In this document: piece by piece, positions 23,901 to 38,728 of the stretch
Layout: each line of letters opens with the position of its first letter
Position numbering within the stretch: position 1 is the stretch's first letter
Origin: Allacma fusca
Lineage: Eukaryota > Arthropoda > Collembola > Symphypleona > Sminthuridae
Reading direction: 5' to 3'
Length of the DNA: 64,000 nucleotides
Assembly: GCA_947179485.1 (NCBI GenBank)
Contig: OX359246.1
Span: forward strand, 60,119,632 to 60,183,631
Program-made: the position numbers and the translations under genes
The notes under the pieces: generated by a model
What the model saw: the letters and a program-made list of their open reading frames with translations, nothing else
Told to the model about the DNA's origin: nothing
The model's database searches: none

Positions 23901-26167
23901 CCATGGAAGCAAATAATTCTAGACAAAGGTAATGTTTTCCGTAAAAACGTGAACCAAGAAAAAAAGTTCAATTATTTTCTTCCCGTCTCGTTGACGATAA
24001 AATGGGAAGTTTTTAGCAAATAAACTCTAAGTTCTGTGCTTTTCAGATTTGTTCTTAAGTAGTGTGACCTTGATCCCTCCGATGGAACTCTGGAAACCGG
24101 CAATAGAATGTCTTCCTCAAGCGGGACCGTCTGAGCAGTCTAAAGAAGACACTTCGGACGAGGTGAACGGAGAGTATTTTTATCCTCCACCGAGTAAACG
24201 AATTAAAGAGTATTGAACTAACATCCATAAATAGCATGTATACTGGGAATAGATAAACATAATATAGTTAACATACAGATATCAGGGTAAATTTTAAGAC
24301 GCTCGAAATACCGAGAAATGCATGATGGCTGACAAAATTGTTTTGCTTCATATATCTTTTAATTTCATTATATAAATTACCGTAAGCGCATTTAACTTTT
24401 ACAAATTAATAGAGACTTCATTTCAGCCGGTTTTTGAAGGACCACAAGGGATTTTGGGAGCAATTCTGAAATTGATTTGACAATTCCTCTCCCATCTTTT
24501 AATTTGCATGTATGACATGATCTTGAACTCAGAATGCAGATCGCGTTTTTATGTCGTATTTTAATTCGAATCTGGTACTATTCCAACATTTTCGGGCTTT
24601 TATAATTTTTTTCAGTTACACGGATTACTGACAAATGAATGAACTGCAAGCACACATTATTTCATATTCTTACTCCATCCCCCACAGGGTAGTAAGATTC
24701 CTTATAGCAAATCCAGGGTTTCTAAAATTTGTGGCAGTGACCTGATAAAGTTATGAACCAATGAGGAATTGTTTTTTCGTTTTTAATTCAGAAATTGGTT
24801 ATATTATCAATTTTTCTTGAATATTTTTGGCGCTTGTATGTAGGGAATTTCATGGTTTATGTTGGAATCCATTCAATATCTCTAGACTGAGAATTTTTGG
24901 CAAGTCTTGTAAGTTCAGAGAGCAAGGTTAGGGCAATACAGTTTCAGAACCGAAAGACGCTGGCTTGAATTTCTCAACTTGTCATTGTTTTAGTTCATAA
25001 AAATATTTCAGAATGTTTATACTGTATTTCATGGGATTCATTTAATCCAATATCATTTTCTGTCTCATGGCCTATAACTGCGAGGGGAATCATGAAATGT
25101 TTTGAAGAGCTGCAATAAAAACAAAACATTCCTCTCGGGCTGAACATTGCGTCATATTTGACATTAGACAGTAATTTTGTATATAGTAAAATAACATTTT
25201 GTTTAAATGAATCCCCATGAAAGTTTGTACAATTAGCATTTCTGAATATGTTTGAATGCCATGCATGGAGGCTAAAATGGGAAGGTCAGAATAACTTCTC
25301 ACCCGCCCTAACCAACCTTGCACTTTGTTCTTACCGGTCATACTCACAATTTGTAAATTAGAGATCTGACGTATAGCTCTTGTGAAAGTTCATAAAATTT
25401 TCTACTAATAGATACGTACCAAAATGTTTTTGAGAAAAAGTCCTGTTTTAAATTAAACAAATACTAAATTAAATATCTGTGAAAATATTCTGTTATACAC
25501 CCCTTTATGTGGGCTAAGGGGAAGCAAAGAAGTACGAAAATCCCTCACTGTGTTTTTAATCCTTTAAATCAGAATCACATTCATGTTGTTTATCGTCGCT
25601 GAAGAGGCAAAACTGTGTCCTTGCTGATGAAAAACAGCACGTATATTGACGATAAATGCATCGTAGCCTGGAGATTTAAAAAATGGATTGCAGATTTTTT
25701 TTAAAGCTTTCTGTTGGATTTGCAGTATTTGAATGCAATTTGAACTAATGCCTTTTTTAATCGTTTTTTGTTAATATCTTGATGCACGTAGTAATCTCCA
25801 AACAATGGGGAATATCTATCTACCTGAAACCATGTTTTTCTTTGCCTGGACGATTCTACTGCTTATATGGTCTGGTTGTAGTTGTTTCTGTTTGAGCTGT
25901 TCTGTAGAGCTTGGCACGTCGAAAGTATGCATAACCTAATTGATTTCTGGATTGATAATCAAAGTATTAGTGCCTGCAGTATGTAAAGTTATGAAAAGCT
26001 TAAATTACATTTAGATGCGTTTCTTTCCTGCTTGTAATTAGTCGGAGAAAGAAATTTGGAAAAAAACCCGAATATACCCTACACGGGATCTATCGGATAT
26101 AAAATTGCCAGATTCTGATGACGATCAAAAGATTGTTGACTTAGAAGAATTCCGCATACTGGATTGA
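20928..26167 (+). CDS. TPR-like protein, paralog A2
   Basis: Complete model: exons 20928-20980, 21075-21169, 23549-23620, 23683-23928, 24047-24162, 26042-26167; 708 nt, 235 aa, all phases closing. Start MNSELKLRIVGDKLAFYR chosen because B starts at the matching codon. TPR-like pairs at residues ~28-50 and ~98-130. A proline-rich stretch (LIPPMELWKP) follows in exon 5, then an acidic end (DTSDE). Two C-termini are possible: exon 6 (SEKEIWKKTRIYP…) or intron retention, with stop at 24214-24216 and 211 aa. Its 5' part matches A3 and its 3' part matches A1, so the gene is probably a crossover chimera. Function unknown. Confidence 0.88.
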
Positions 26168-27086
26168 ACCTGAATAAACAGAGGAGTGGAAAATACATGC
26201 AATTATGAAAATAAAATCCCAGAAACATAAAAATACAAATATAAATTCAGAGTAAAGACTCGTACATAATTTTGCTAAACAATTCAATATCCAAAACATG
26301 CACATGAACAGAGTTTAGAGTTGTGTATTTGTGTAGATGAAAGTTGATTAACATGTTCCAAAATACAGAATAATTTTACTTTAAACAAATAACAATGCCT
26401 GGGTAATGTAAGGTGGTCACGGCTAATTTAACTAAATTGATAGCCCTCACATTGAATTGTATTCAATATCTAATTATCTATAGTATTCAAGGCAAAATTT
26501 AAACAATTAGTTTCAAAACGTTCCAAATTGGTATTTTACATTATAAAATGTTTATTCAGACATGTATTGCAGCTCGACAAGAGCCAGAGCTATGTATTTG
26601 AAATTGTAATTTGTATTTGAAATGCGGGGTGGGTAAACATTACAAAATCAATAAATACAAGCTAACATGACACTTATAAGATCTTAAAGATATGAATTGC
26701 AAAATACAGTAGAGGTTATGAACCTTACAAAACACCAAACACAAAATACCTTACGAGCGCCTATTTCAAGTAGACAATAAAAAATTATTGTTATTTGAAG
26801 TTTTTGCAGTTATTCAAGCTCCATTCTAAATACGTATTTACAATTAGTAGTCATATATTGTTAAGTATATTGTTCTAGAAAAGTTACTGCTTCAATGTGT
26901 TTCCTAAAAGGTAGTCTTTATTTATTTTAGAGAACAGTAATTAATACATTCTGGATATTTGTAAAACAATAATTGATTACGTATTTCATAAACATATTCT
27001 TTCATTAAAACCAAATTCTACATACATAAAACCTTTCATAAAGATATTTATTTGTCATTATCTGATTCATAATAAATAAAAATTAA

Positions 27087-27429
27087 TTGTCCAGGGAGCG
27101 ACAGTTCCCTCAACGGCAATCACAGTTACTTCCACAAGCACCACAATGATCACAACCTCACGAGTGGCATAGTTCTCACGGGATTTTTGGCAAAATTCCG
27201 TGTCACAGGTATCCTCACATCCGCAACCCGGGCAACAATAATTATTGAAGTCACAGCAGCAACAACAACACTCCTCCAACTCCACGTCATCCCTTTTATT
27301 TTTCTTCTTCTCCTTATCTTCTCATTCATTGTCAGTGTCAGCCTGAGGTATCTAAAATCCCATGAGCTGATTCCCTCGGGTAGACACTCCGGATTTGTTT
27401 AGATTTTCCTCTTTAAGCCCCGTTGATCC
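27087..27429 (-). pseudogene. Cys-rich gene, copy A2, broken
   Basis: Same sequence and same damage as the copy at 6060-6402 (about 10 bp missing after YATRE, stops in the linker). Confidence 0.75.
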
Positions 27430-27583
27430 TTTATAAACCCGCATCCCAAGAAAGTACTAATTAATAACCATCCCAGGAATGAGGAAGTGGACCGTGACCC
27501 AAGCACCAAAAAATTATAAATGAATTCCAGAGTGCCATGCAATCTCTTGTAAAACTCAAAAAAATTCATAAACACATATATAC

Positions 27584-28329
27584 CAGTGCATCGCATGGGT
27601 ACGGGTAGTACCTGAGTATTTGGTTACAGGTACAGGTCCAGGTCCGAAATGGGTACTCTGTTTAAGTACCCAAACTGAATGGGTATTTTATGGGTACTAG
27701 CTATTTGTACCCAAATTTTGGGTACAAAACCAAGTGTTGGGTACAGGTACAAACTTCGAATTTTTTGGGTTGTACCTGACAGGAACAGGTACAAGCTACC
27801 AATATACCCTGACCTGACAAATTAATACCCGAAAATGTGGGTACATTTACAAATAAATCCATCTTACGAGGCATCTAGTGTAGTATTTGACTCTCTCTAC
27901 GACCAATAGGTTTATTTTGATATTCAGCGTGTTTTGTTGGTTGGCTTAGCACAACGTGCCAGCAATAAGTACGTGTAATTACAAATTCCACTTATGATTC
28001 ACTAAAAATGGCGTTAAATGATATTTTGGTTATGGAGGATGTCCTAGAAATGGAAGATTTAATTGGAGATGGCAATACCTCAGATGGCATAGAAGTTATA
28101 GTTCCATTAAGATGCCTGTAGTATTGCAAAAATTATGACGAGGCAGAATTTTTTCTAGCTTGTAATTGGCATGATGTAAATCATCGAATGTCATCATGTT
28201 GAATCTTTTACAGTATAAAGCACCTGATTGGGTACAGGTACGTACGAAAAATTTTCAGGTACAGGTCCATATATTGAGTATATTTTGGGTACGGGTAAAA
28301 TTCAGGTACAGGTACGAACTACTTGAAAA
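27584..28329. mobile_element. hAT-like word-array element, word GGTACC (copy 2)
   Basis: Duplicate of 6557-7302; it arrived before the 21-kb duplication. Confidence 0.6.
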
Positions 28330-28587
28330 CAGTGTTGCGACCAAATCAAACATTTTCAGATTCGAAATTGTATTTGAATCCGAATTTCAAATACAATTTA
28401 TTCACACCTCCTAAATTGATTTGGATTTGAAAAATCAAATCAACTGAATAAATAACCTATTTGACGAAACCAAATTCAGTGTTTTATTTGAATCCGAATT
28501 TTATTTGAATTTCAAATCAACAAATTATCCGAAATTTGATTTAATTTGAAATTGGATTTGAACTTGGTTTTTCAAGTTTAAGCTAGC
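28330..28587. mobile_element. hAT-like word-array fragment, word AAATTTGA (copy 2)
   Basis: Duplicate of 7303-7560. Confidence 0.45.
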
Positions 28588-29067
28588 CCAAACAGGTGAA
28601 TATGGTTATAATGTTATATGAAATATAAGTCAGCCAAACAATTCTACTCACTAAACTCACAGAGAAATTTCCTAACAATTGTATCAATCCTTTTTACAAG
28701 TTTTAGTTGTAACAGCTTGCATAAACATCCTTCCACAGTAAGCAAGTCGGTTCCTGTTTCGAATATGCACTCCACATGCACACCAGTTGTTGAAGCTCTT
28801 AAACAAGTCTAGCCATTTTTGACACATTATGGAATGCGTGTTCATTTTCATAAAACAAAAGTTACAAGCTGTACAGCTGTTCAGATACGAGGAAACGGCA
28901 CTGAAGTGACCCGAAGGAAGCTAAATACTTTTTTAATTCATCCTTTGAATAAAGATTAGGCCGGTTTATTTGACATAACGTCGTGTTGAGGTTCCACATT
29001 CGTAGACATATAGAATGTAATACTTTCACTATATTTCAACAGTCCAAAATTACCATATGAGTATGGG

Positions 29068-29936
29068 TTAACCCTACTGCTCCCAACCTATGTCCAGCCT
29101 GTCCAAAATGGAAAAATTTGAGGAATACTATTATTTTTTTAAACTCCAGTTAAACCTACAGATTTGAAAAAAAATGTTTTCGTTTCCGGAAGTGTTTTCT
29201 GCTGTTTTAAAAATTTTCAACATTCCAGGTTCATAAACAAAGCCGCAATAAAATTATAAAAAATTAAAATCCTTATATTTCCGCCATTTTCAATGCTAGA
29301 TAAGCGGTCCATGCAATTGCATAGGGGCCATCAAAATATTTCTACGAAATGAAAAGGCAATTTCTATTATTTTGAAGCCACTGGGAAGGCTCAAAGTGGT
29401 ACACATGTGTAGCAGGGATACCAAAGATTGTCCCTATCACCTTTGCAGGTCACATAGGTCAACTTGAGGTCACGATAAAAACGAGTGGAATTCTCCCAAA
29501 TAAAAGCCATCTGAGAGTTTCAGTTTTATTTATAGGAGGCACTGGTGGTAATTGTGTCCTATTGACAATTATTAAGGGGCACCACGCTATAAAATGACGA
29601 TTTTGACGTTGACCTCATCATACTCTTTTTTTTTCTCTACAGGTCACAATACACTTCTTGTACCTTGTTTAGGTTTCCACTACAATTAGTTTTGGCAAAA
29701 CTCGGTATTTGTTTCCGATTTTTTTTTCATGTAGTGTTTGACCTCCTGATAACCTAGTTGACATCCAGGATCACGGTCTTGAATGAGGATATGTTTGGAG
29801 GGGAAAGCAGACATTATTCGTCAGTTACACTGTCTAACCTTATTTGACCCAAGTTGACCTGTAAAGGTCGCGTCAGTCATTAGCAAAAAAGTGGCCCAAT
29901 CTAACCATTTTTAGGTTGAATACAGCGGGGTTATCA
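29068..29936. mobile_element. Probable TIR element with AGGTCA words (copy 2)
   Basis: Duplicate of 8041-8909. Confidence 0.35.
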
Positions 29937-29953
29937 AAACGTTTCGTCCAGAC

Positions 29954-30212
29954 CAGTGCTCGGCATGGGTACGAAAAATCGGTACCCGTACCCGTATCCG
30001 TACCCGAAGTGCGGGTATTGTAATATCTGGTATCTATACCCGTACCCATACCCAAGTATCCGGGTACAAATTTTTCATACCCGTACCCGCAATGTAATCT
30101 CAAACTATGTACCTGTACCCGCATTGTACCCGTACCCGAAAAATACTCGAAAATTGTACCCATACGCGTGTATCTCAGTGTCGTACCCGTAATCGTACTC
30201 GGGTACTTTATA
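29954..30212. mobile_element. hAT-like word-array fragment, word GGTACCC (copy 2)
   Basis: Duplicate of 8927-9185. Confidence 0.55.
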
Positions 30213-30381
30213 TCCAGATTTCTCTAAATGTAGTATATAGTATGTTATGTATAATAATGTATGACAGCTTATTGTTAGTGTGTAATTTTGACTAGCTAGG
30301 GCGGTATTTGATTTTGTATATGAGTATGTTGTATGAGTATGACCAATAACCATGTATGCTTTCTAAATTTCATGTCTAATT

Positions 30382-31000
30382 CCAACTTTGTTTCTTTTCC
30401 AACCCAAATTTTTTACTATACAAGGAGAAATCTGAATTTACATTAAAATATATCGGGAAAAATCTTCAAATAAAACATGGACCAAAATGAGTACTAAGTA
30501 CTGACTTATAATAATAAGATAAGAAAAAGGTAAAATAGAGTTGCACCGTTGCACGGTCGGGCTAATTGTTTATTTGAGAATACGAACAATGAAGGACTTA
30601 AAAGTGCACAGGCATAACCATAACTTTAGGATGGACGAGCTTGTCTCCAAATGTACAAGAAAGATAAAAGTATTGAAATAATGTCTAGAATGTCCAACCC
30701 GTGGAATTTAAAATAGCATTTCCTTACCTTTACCTCAAGGGTTGATTATGTGCCTGCATACATATTTTTCGTGCATGTGAAGGTCATACTTTGTTATTCA
30801 CCGCTACTCCAGGTTACCTTCAGGTCTTATTGCTGTAAGAAATTTTGTACGGTGTATGTATTTTCCTTCTTCAAGTAAGCCAATATCTCATTCTTCTGTG
30901 CGCTATCAAACATCTTTCATCGTGTATTTGGAATACTACTGGTTTTCTCTGTTGAGATTAAAATTTTGAGATCTTGTAAAACTTTACACTGGAAACTACG
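30382..31000 (+). promoter_or_regulatory. Conserved upstream region of gene B2
   Basis: Duplicate of 9355-9973. Confidence 0.5.
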
Positions 31001-34000
31001 ATGGACGCCGAATTAAAGCTTCGAATTGACAGTGATAAGCTTGCCTTTTACAGGTTAGAAAACAACATTATATTCCCTTGTATTCTTACCGGAGAATTGA
31101 ATTTTTTAATAATCCAGATTACTGCAAATGTAATTTTCAGGGCGAAGTACGCTGTTGGCTGCAATCAAATTCTTTCAGCAGAGGTGTTGCTCCAGATGGG
31201 AGAGTACGCGAAAGCATCGAGAAAACTTTTGAAAGGTATGTACAGTTTAGTTATATTTAGTATCGCATTAATTAGAATAAAAAATTCGGTATAATCATTT
31301 ACCTTTCAAAATTGGTATATAATCAGTATATTCAGTATAATCTATTAATTCTGCCATTATTTTCAAAAAATGTCGGAGATTAAGGTTTACAATAATATTG
31401 ATTAATAATAATTATATTGTCATCATTATTTATAAAGACGTAATCTTAAATAATTCTAATCGTTCTAATGTGTATTCCCTAAAAAGAGGTTATTTTGAAG
31501 AGGTTTTTTGAGAAGGTAAAACAATACCTACTGTTATATAGAATTTATACGCAAAGACATGGGGATACATTACAAGAGCGTGGATGTTAGTTTGAATAAT
31601 TACATGGAGATTGGTCCTAATTGTGAACTGACTGAACTACCTTTGCTGAGATATGATTATTGCTATTAGTGATTAAACTACATCTGAGGTATGTGCATAG
31701 TCAGAATAAGTCAGATATGCATAGTTGTACAACATGGTGCTACAGCTATTTAGCCTGGTAGCAACACTTTGCGCTCAGGAAGAATGCATTTTCGTCTACA
31801 TGAATCAGTGATTCATTCTTTTATATTTTTAGTTAAAGTTTTCAAGCATTTCAGATTGAATACTCAAACAGAAAATTCTAAAAACTAGCGGTCGATACAT
31901 GTTTAAAGGTATAACCCTGTATGGAATCACTGTAGATACTACAAAATAGCGTACTGTATTGTTTTCTCTTATAATTGTTTAAAAATAGGCGTTGAGATAA
32001 AAAGTTCTCATATTGAATGAGTGACAAAATAAATGCCGGGGAAGCTTTAATTTCTGTAATCACACTGAACCTCCAACAACGTAATAGGAGTAAAATCGCA
32101 GGAATTCCAGTCGTTGGTATGATTGTGAGTAAAATCAGTTGAAGGGAGAAAATATTTGTGATGTTTTACACACACGAGCGAGATACCACATTGCTTCTAA
32201 ACGTTACTGCAAGTTTTGCAAAACAGATGATTGCCAAATTCAGTGCTATAAAAAATGTAGAATGTTTTCCTTTTTTTGCTTAAATTTGAAGACGTTTAAC
32301 TAATTCGAAAGCTTCCTCAACGGACAGTTAGTTTTGGGAACAGGGGAAATCTCAGTTAATTCCTTAAATGCGAAATATAATGTTTTTAAAAATTGGATGT
32401 TTTAAAATACGCCACCAATTATTTTACTATGATTTCGGAATTTCGGTCAAGGTGATTATCATTGTTAGCCCTGGTTCTAATTTCTACATTGTCCGTGAAA
32501 CCTGATTTCAGTATTCCCATGCTGAATTGATTGCTTAAATGTAATAAAATATGCTTAAATCATTTTAGCCGTTGAAGCACTCGGGGAAAGCAATGAATTA
32601 AGGGAGAGGATCAAAATTTGTGAGGAGAAAAACATTGAAGGTAACTAATTGTCAAATCTCAACTTTTCTAAATATGTGCAACTTTGACTGATAATAATAT
32701 GCATACTTGCAGTTGGTACTTGCATTGATAATGCCATCAAAGTCTCAGACCCAATTTATCAAGAAAATATGCGACTTAAGCTGCGAGTAAAAGACTTAGA
32801 AAGAAGACTGGAAATCCAAGACGATATTCGCCAAAGCTCGTATGGCGCAGCGTGCGAGGCCTTTCGAACTGGGAACTATGAGGATTGTTCTCAATTTATT
32901 AAGCAACTTTTGCATATAGATCCAAAATTCACGGCTGGGAGAGTTCTAAAATGGGAACTAAAGCTGGTGAAAAAAAATGTTATCAGCCTACGGGATGCAA
33001 TAACTTCCAAAGGTAAAATGATGGCATACAAAAGTAAAAATAGTTTATGTGGTCCCCAGATTATGTTATGGATTAATTCATACGTACATACTTACTGCTC
33101 TGGTAATTTGTGCGATAGACTTAGTCCTTAGCAAGTAAGCATAAAAAGCTTATTTTCTCTGTCGATTTTTCAGACAGGTTTCTACGAAATCTTCAAATTC
33201 TACCTCCAATGGAGTTGTGGAAATTCCAATCTGAAGAATTCATTGAAGGCCCTAGTCGAGGCAATACGGATACAACTTCGGACGAGGTGAATGAAGAACA
33301 TTTTTATCCTTCACCTTGTAAACGAATCAAGGAGTGTTGACTAACATCAATTAATAATAATATATTGGGAATTGATATAAATAGTATATTGATAATGGCG
33401 TGAAACTTGTTTATACAACCCATAATGGCCCGACCCATTTTATAGATTCACACATCTCATAATTTCATGAGATAAATCAGCTCAAGCGTATTTACCTTTT
33501 AAAAATGGATAGGCAATTCTATTTAGTCAATGTAGAATACTGAACAATTCTTAAATCTGTTTGACAATTCATCTCCCTATCTTTTAATTTGCTAAAACAC
33601 AAAAACATTACTAAAAAACAACTGAGCGCAAAGTTATGTTACCTATGAATTTCAACCTCATATCGGGACAACTTTTTCACTATTTTTAGGGTTCTATTTT
33701 TTTCTTCAGTTTGTGAATTTGACATGGCGTACTGAAAATGATTTCCGACTAGTACTGCGAAATTTTTAATTATCCTCGAAATATTCTCTAATCTAACTAC
33801 ACAGTGTTTTAGATCCTTACTGCAACCCCCACAAGGGAGTAACTCACATCAAATTAGATCATTGTTTTAGTTCATAAAAATATTTCAGAATGCTTATGTT
33901 GTATTTCATGGGATTCATTTAATAGTATATCATTTCTTCATCGTATCTGTCACTTCAGATCCTGAAGTCTTTCGCCAGCCTCTTGCTCTTTCTTCTCACA

Positions 34001-34931
34001 ATTTGTAAATTAGAGAAAGATTCTTATAGCTCTTTTGAAAACCTATAAAATTTCCTACAAATAGATGCGTAACGTAATATTTGGGAGAAAAAGTTGTTTA
34101 AATTCAACAAATACAAATACTAAATTAAAAATTTGTGAAAATATTGTTTTTAATTTTCGTAACCGAAGCATCAAACAAATCTTAGAAAATGTGGAAACAA
34201 ATTTTTTACAAGATTAGGGATTCAATTATTTCACGAGTTACTCCTTTATATTAGCTAGAGGGAAGAAAAGGAGTATGAAAAATACCTTAGTTTTTTGAAT
34301 TTTAAAAATCGTTTAATCAGAGGCACACTCATGTCGTATATGGTCGCTGAAATCGTCGCAAAATTGTTTCAGTGCTGTTCAAAAACAGCATGTAAGCCAT
34401 TTTGCTTCTTCAGTGATGATATGCCGAAGCCTGGGGATTTTAAAAAATGCGTTGTAGATTTGTTGTATGCTTTCTGTTGGATTTGCAATATATGAATGAA
34501 ATTTACTCTTTGCATTGGTTTTTGGAATTGCTACTATTTTTATGTTAATGTCTGTGCACGTAGTGTAGTAAATTACAAACAATGGGGTATGTATTTCTAT
34601 GTGCTTAACTGAGACCATGCTTTTTTTGCTTGAACGACTCTACAGCTTATATGCTCCGGGTTTAGTTGTTTCAATTGTAGCTTATCACGTCGAAAGTATG
34701 CGTAAATTAATTGCTTTCTTTTAGCCAAAATATTAGTGCAAGCAGTCTGTAAAGTCGTGAAAGCTTAATTACATTTAGATATGTTTCTTTCCTGCTTGTA
34801 ATTAGTCGGAGAAGGATGTCTGGGAAAAACAACGCAAATACCCCAAGTGTAATTTAACAGAAATTAAATTACCAGAATCTGATGACGACAACAAAATTAT
34901 TAAATTGAAAGATTTTCGCGTTCCGGAATAA
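31001..34931 (+). CDS. TPR-like protein, paralog B2
   Basis: Exons 31001-31053, 31141-31235, 32569-32640, 32713-33012, 33174-33286, 34806-34931; I see no coding difference from B1 (252 aa). The intron-retention form stops at 33338-33340 (228 aa). Same coiled coil and two TPR-like pairs as B1. The hAT-like insertion nine bases after the stop is present here too. Confidence 0.85.
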
Positions 34932-34940
34932 CCCCGTACC

Positions 34941-35509
34941 CAAAGGCGTCCAAAGGGTTCAGTCTACCTAAAATACTACATATTGTTTGCAGCTTTGCCT
35001 TCCCTACATATTAACCTATATTATTTGTCAAAAATAAATTGCCTACCTATTTGCCTACATATATACTCCTGTAATGTTTCTGCCTATATTTTAGCCTATA
35101 GAGGCCTTTTTTGTAGCCTATAAACACCTATTTTTAGCCTATAAAGGTTTATTTTTTCAACTAAAAATCATCTATGTATGTACGTGCAATCGTTACACAT
35201 GAAAAAAATCGAACTACTAAAATGTCACGTATTTGAAGAATATTTTTCAGATTTATTTTAAGGTTAAATCAAATAATTGCTTGACAAATTTGTCAATGGA
35301 TTATTAAATATGCCTATTTTTACCTTCGCAAACTGCCTACCTTGTTCCTAAATAAAAAGCGAACTCTTGCAGCTCCTACATATAATATAGGATTAATTTT
35401 AGCGGTAATTACTGCGCCCTATTTTACTACCTATAATGACTTGGATTTTGCATCCTGCCTATTTTTATCCTATAAATAGGCCTATAAATAGGATAGGGAG
35501 ACACCTTTG
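34941..35509. mobile_element. hAT-like word-array element, word GCCTAT (copy 2)
   Basis: Duplicate of 13914-14482 with the same CCCGTACC target duplication at 34933-34940 and 35510-35517. Confidence 0.85.
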
Positions 35510-37200
35510 CCCGTACCTATAATAACAGACATTTGTGAAACAAATGATAATAAATGTATAATAAGTTGAGAGTTCAAGTTCAAGTATAACTTGAAATGCT
35601 TAAATGCCGGTAAAGTAAAACCATAGTTTTAACTTGAATTTTCAAGTTAAAGTAACCTCCTGAGACTGAAAACAAAACTAACGAACACAATTGTGTGGTG
35701 TCTTTGAGATAAAAGTACAATGTCAATCTAAGTGTCTTACGGAATTTACTTTTCTCTTCGAAAATCGGCTTGTTTCAAAACATAAAGTAACGTAAGCCAA
35801 TATTAATTTACCGATTTCAAAGGCAATTCGTGCTAAACTGAAGTAGTGTCCTTTGAAATGAATGGCGTATGACTAAAAGAACATGTTTGTGTAATTATTA
35901 TGTAAGTACTTACATTCATATCTAATTATATGTATCAATTTTTCGGCTTATTCTTGACTATGAATGTGTTTATGAATTTGAATTGTGCAAAATATTAATA
36001 GCTATAACAACGGGCAGTGTCCAGTTTTGTAATTATATTAAATGGATTGTGTATAAATGCAATGCCAATCGGTGTGCTGTAGTAAATGACCATACATACA
36101 AACTTACATTATTTCCGGCCGTTGTCTGTATCTGTACATTGTACATCAATCCCACAGGTATGTATTCAACCTACATTCATTCAAGTAGGCTATTGTGTCC
36201 AGCAAATTTTATAGACGTTTTACATTGTTAATTTTCTGTCTATCCCATAATGTCTTCATTACGAGAATTTTTTCCTAGCCTATATTTTATCTGTAGACCC
36301 TACATGTAGGGGTGGCGCCCAGCTTTAGTGTCCTGTTATCTTGGCCTTAAAATCATGAAATAAAGCGTGTGAATAAATTCTCACTAAATTTCCTAGGACC
36401 ACTATATTTGATTTTTTTAATGAATATTAAAGCTCACTCAACACATGTCAAAACTTTATTTCTACATCATTAAAACAACAGTACTCACTCAGAGCATTGC
36501 TTGAGCAAGACAATCAAGTAACAGTCTCACAGACCTTATAACAAATGTCACTTTCTTTAATTTTCGGATTACTACTGTATTTTCTTCTTGAGGCCTTTAC
36601 ATAGAACGGCTTCATTATGATAGACCTACATATATGACCTTTCACAATCATTTTTTATATTTCTCTACGAACCTGGAGCATCAGAAGCGAATTCATATCA
36701 CTCTGCCTGGATTATTTTCAAATGAATATCCATATTAATCATAATGTTCATGTAGCCAAATTTTAATACTAATAGTTATTACATCTTTTGGTTCGTGTAC
36801 ATTAACAACGCATACATAATTAATTCTATAAAAATGAGAAAGCACAAAAAAAGAATTAAAGCAGTATCTATACATATGTTGTGTTTATCAAGAACAAACA
36901 CAACCTGTGCGCACAACTTAATGAATAGTTGGTATACATCCCTAATTGTAAATCTAAACTTTTAATTAAAAATTTATAAATTAAAAAATCTTACTGCTTG
37001 TACAAATACTACAAAACAGTAGAGGCACGATTTGATTCGGAGAGCAAATTCCGTAATACTGGTGCTTAAGCAATCATTGATTATTGCTAATTACATTTTC
37101 TTTCCCTTATAGCCAAAGCCTAAGTATACACATGAAACCTTTGATATAATCAAATAACAAAATATTTATATATCCTCATCCATATCTTACTAACTACAGA

Positions 37201-37538
37201 TTAATTATCTGGACAGATCCCGCAAAGGCAATCGCAGATACTCCCACAAGCACCACAATTATCACAACCATCACAGCCCTCGCAAGTGGCACAGGTCTCG
37301 CAGCATTTCTCACACCATTCTGTGTCACAAGTCTCCTCACATCCGCAACCCGGGCAACAACTGAAGTCACAGCAGCAACAGCAACACTCCTCCAAATCCA
37401 CATCATCCCTTTTATTTTTCTTCTTCTCCTCATCTTCCTCCTCAGCTTCAGTCTGAGGTCTCACAAACCCAATGAGCTGATTCTCCCGGGTAACCACTCC
37501 GGATTTGTCTAGATTCTCCTCTATAAGTCGCGTTGATC
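37201..37538 (-). CDS. Cys-rich protein, intact exon, copy B2
   Basis: Duplicate of 16174-16511 with the frame intact and all 24 Cys of the last 61 residues kept. One base differs from B1 (37530), which changes a Gly codon to an Arg codon close to the start of the exon. Convergent with gene B2. Confidence 0.65.
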
Positions 37539-38728
37539 CTTAATAAACAAACATCCCAAGGAAATATTAATTATTAACCATTCCAGGAATGACGACGTTG
37601 ACCTTGACCCAAGCACCAAAAAATTATAATCAATGACCACGCAGTGCCAATGCCATGCAAGCTCTTGTCAAATTCAAAAAAATACATACACACATACATA
37701 TGTATATATTATTTACGTAAAAGAAATTCTTACAGTGATATCTATAGTCGTATTAACAATTCAACGCTACTTAATTAGCAGATTCCAGGAGCATTTTAAT
37801 GATACAGCAGAAGTATATGTGACATCCGTCAGCTGCGTCCACAACAGATTGTGGAAACAAGGAATTGATAATTTGCACTGTCAAAAAGCCATTTATGATT
37901 GTTAGTGTTTTGTTTAGCGTTACAATAAATGCGTATAGAAGAAAAAGTCCAGTATCGACACAAATGAAGGAGATTACAAGAATAATAATAATAGTTCATT
38001 AAGTTTTTACCCGCGTGTTCCGGAGGAGCAGTAGGTGATTGGGAAATATTCGTAAATTCCATTTTAACAGTTGTAATTTTGAGATCAAAAAAACTACGAA
38101 ATTAAATTAATTATTCTTGGGACTGTTTTGAAAAAACTACTTTTACAGCCAGTCAATGTTTTGCGTTTTGCTTTACAATTGAATGATGTGTACTCAATTT
38201 CTGATAAATTCCAATTATTTAAGCTTTGGCTCCAGGCCAGACTGTCCTTGTGGCATCAAAAGCACATCCTTCTTAGTTTTTGTTCAAGTTTCAGCAGGTT
38301 TCATATCTGTAAGATGAGAGAGGTAATGCCTGATTCCAACATCAGTAATTAATGTTATTCTCAAACGGGGCAGCTATCTGAAGAAAAAAAACTTTCCTTG
38401 AATTTTTTCCCTTCCTTAAGCTTACGTTTAAACCTAGTGTATTGTTGTGGGTACAGTTTTGAATGTGAAGGCAGTTACATGCAAGGCGATTGCGTTTGAG
38501 TGGCATGAGCATGAAAAACTAAAACAATTCCGGGATCCTGAGTAAATTCTGTGAATGATTTAAAATGTATTTATTAAATATCAGGAATGATTTTTTATTT
38601 TTCCAATTGATGTTCTTATTGTTAGATAGCTACAAAGGTTCTAAATTTATTGTGTATTTAAAAGGGCTGTCAAACCAGATAAGATCCATGAAAAAGATTT
38701 TTAAAAACATCTTGTGTAGAACCGGAAC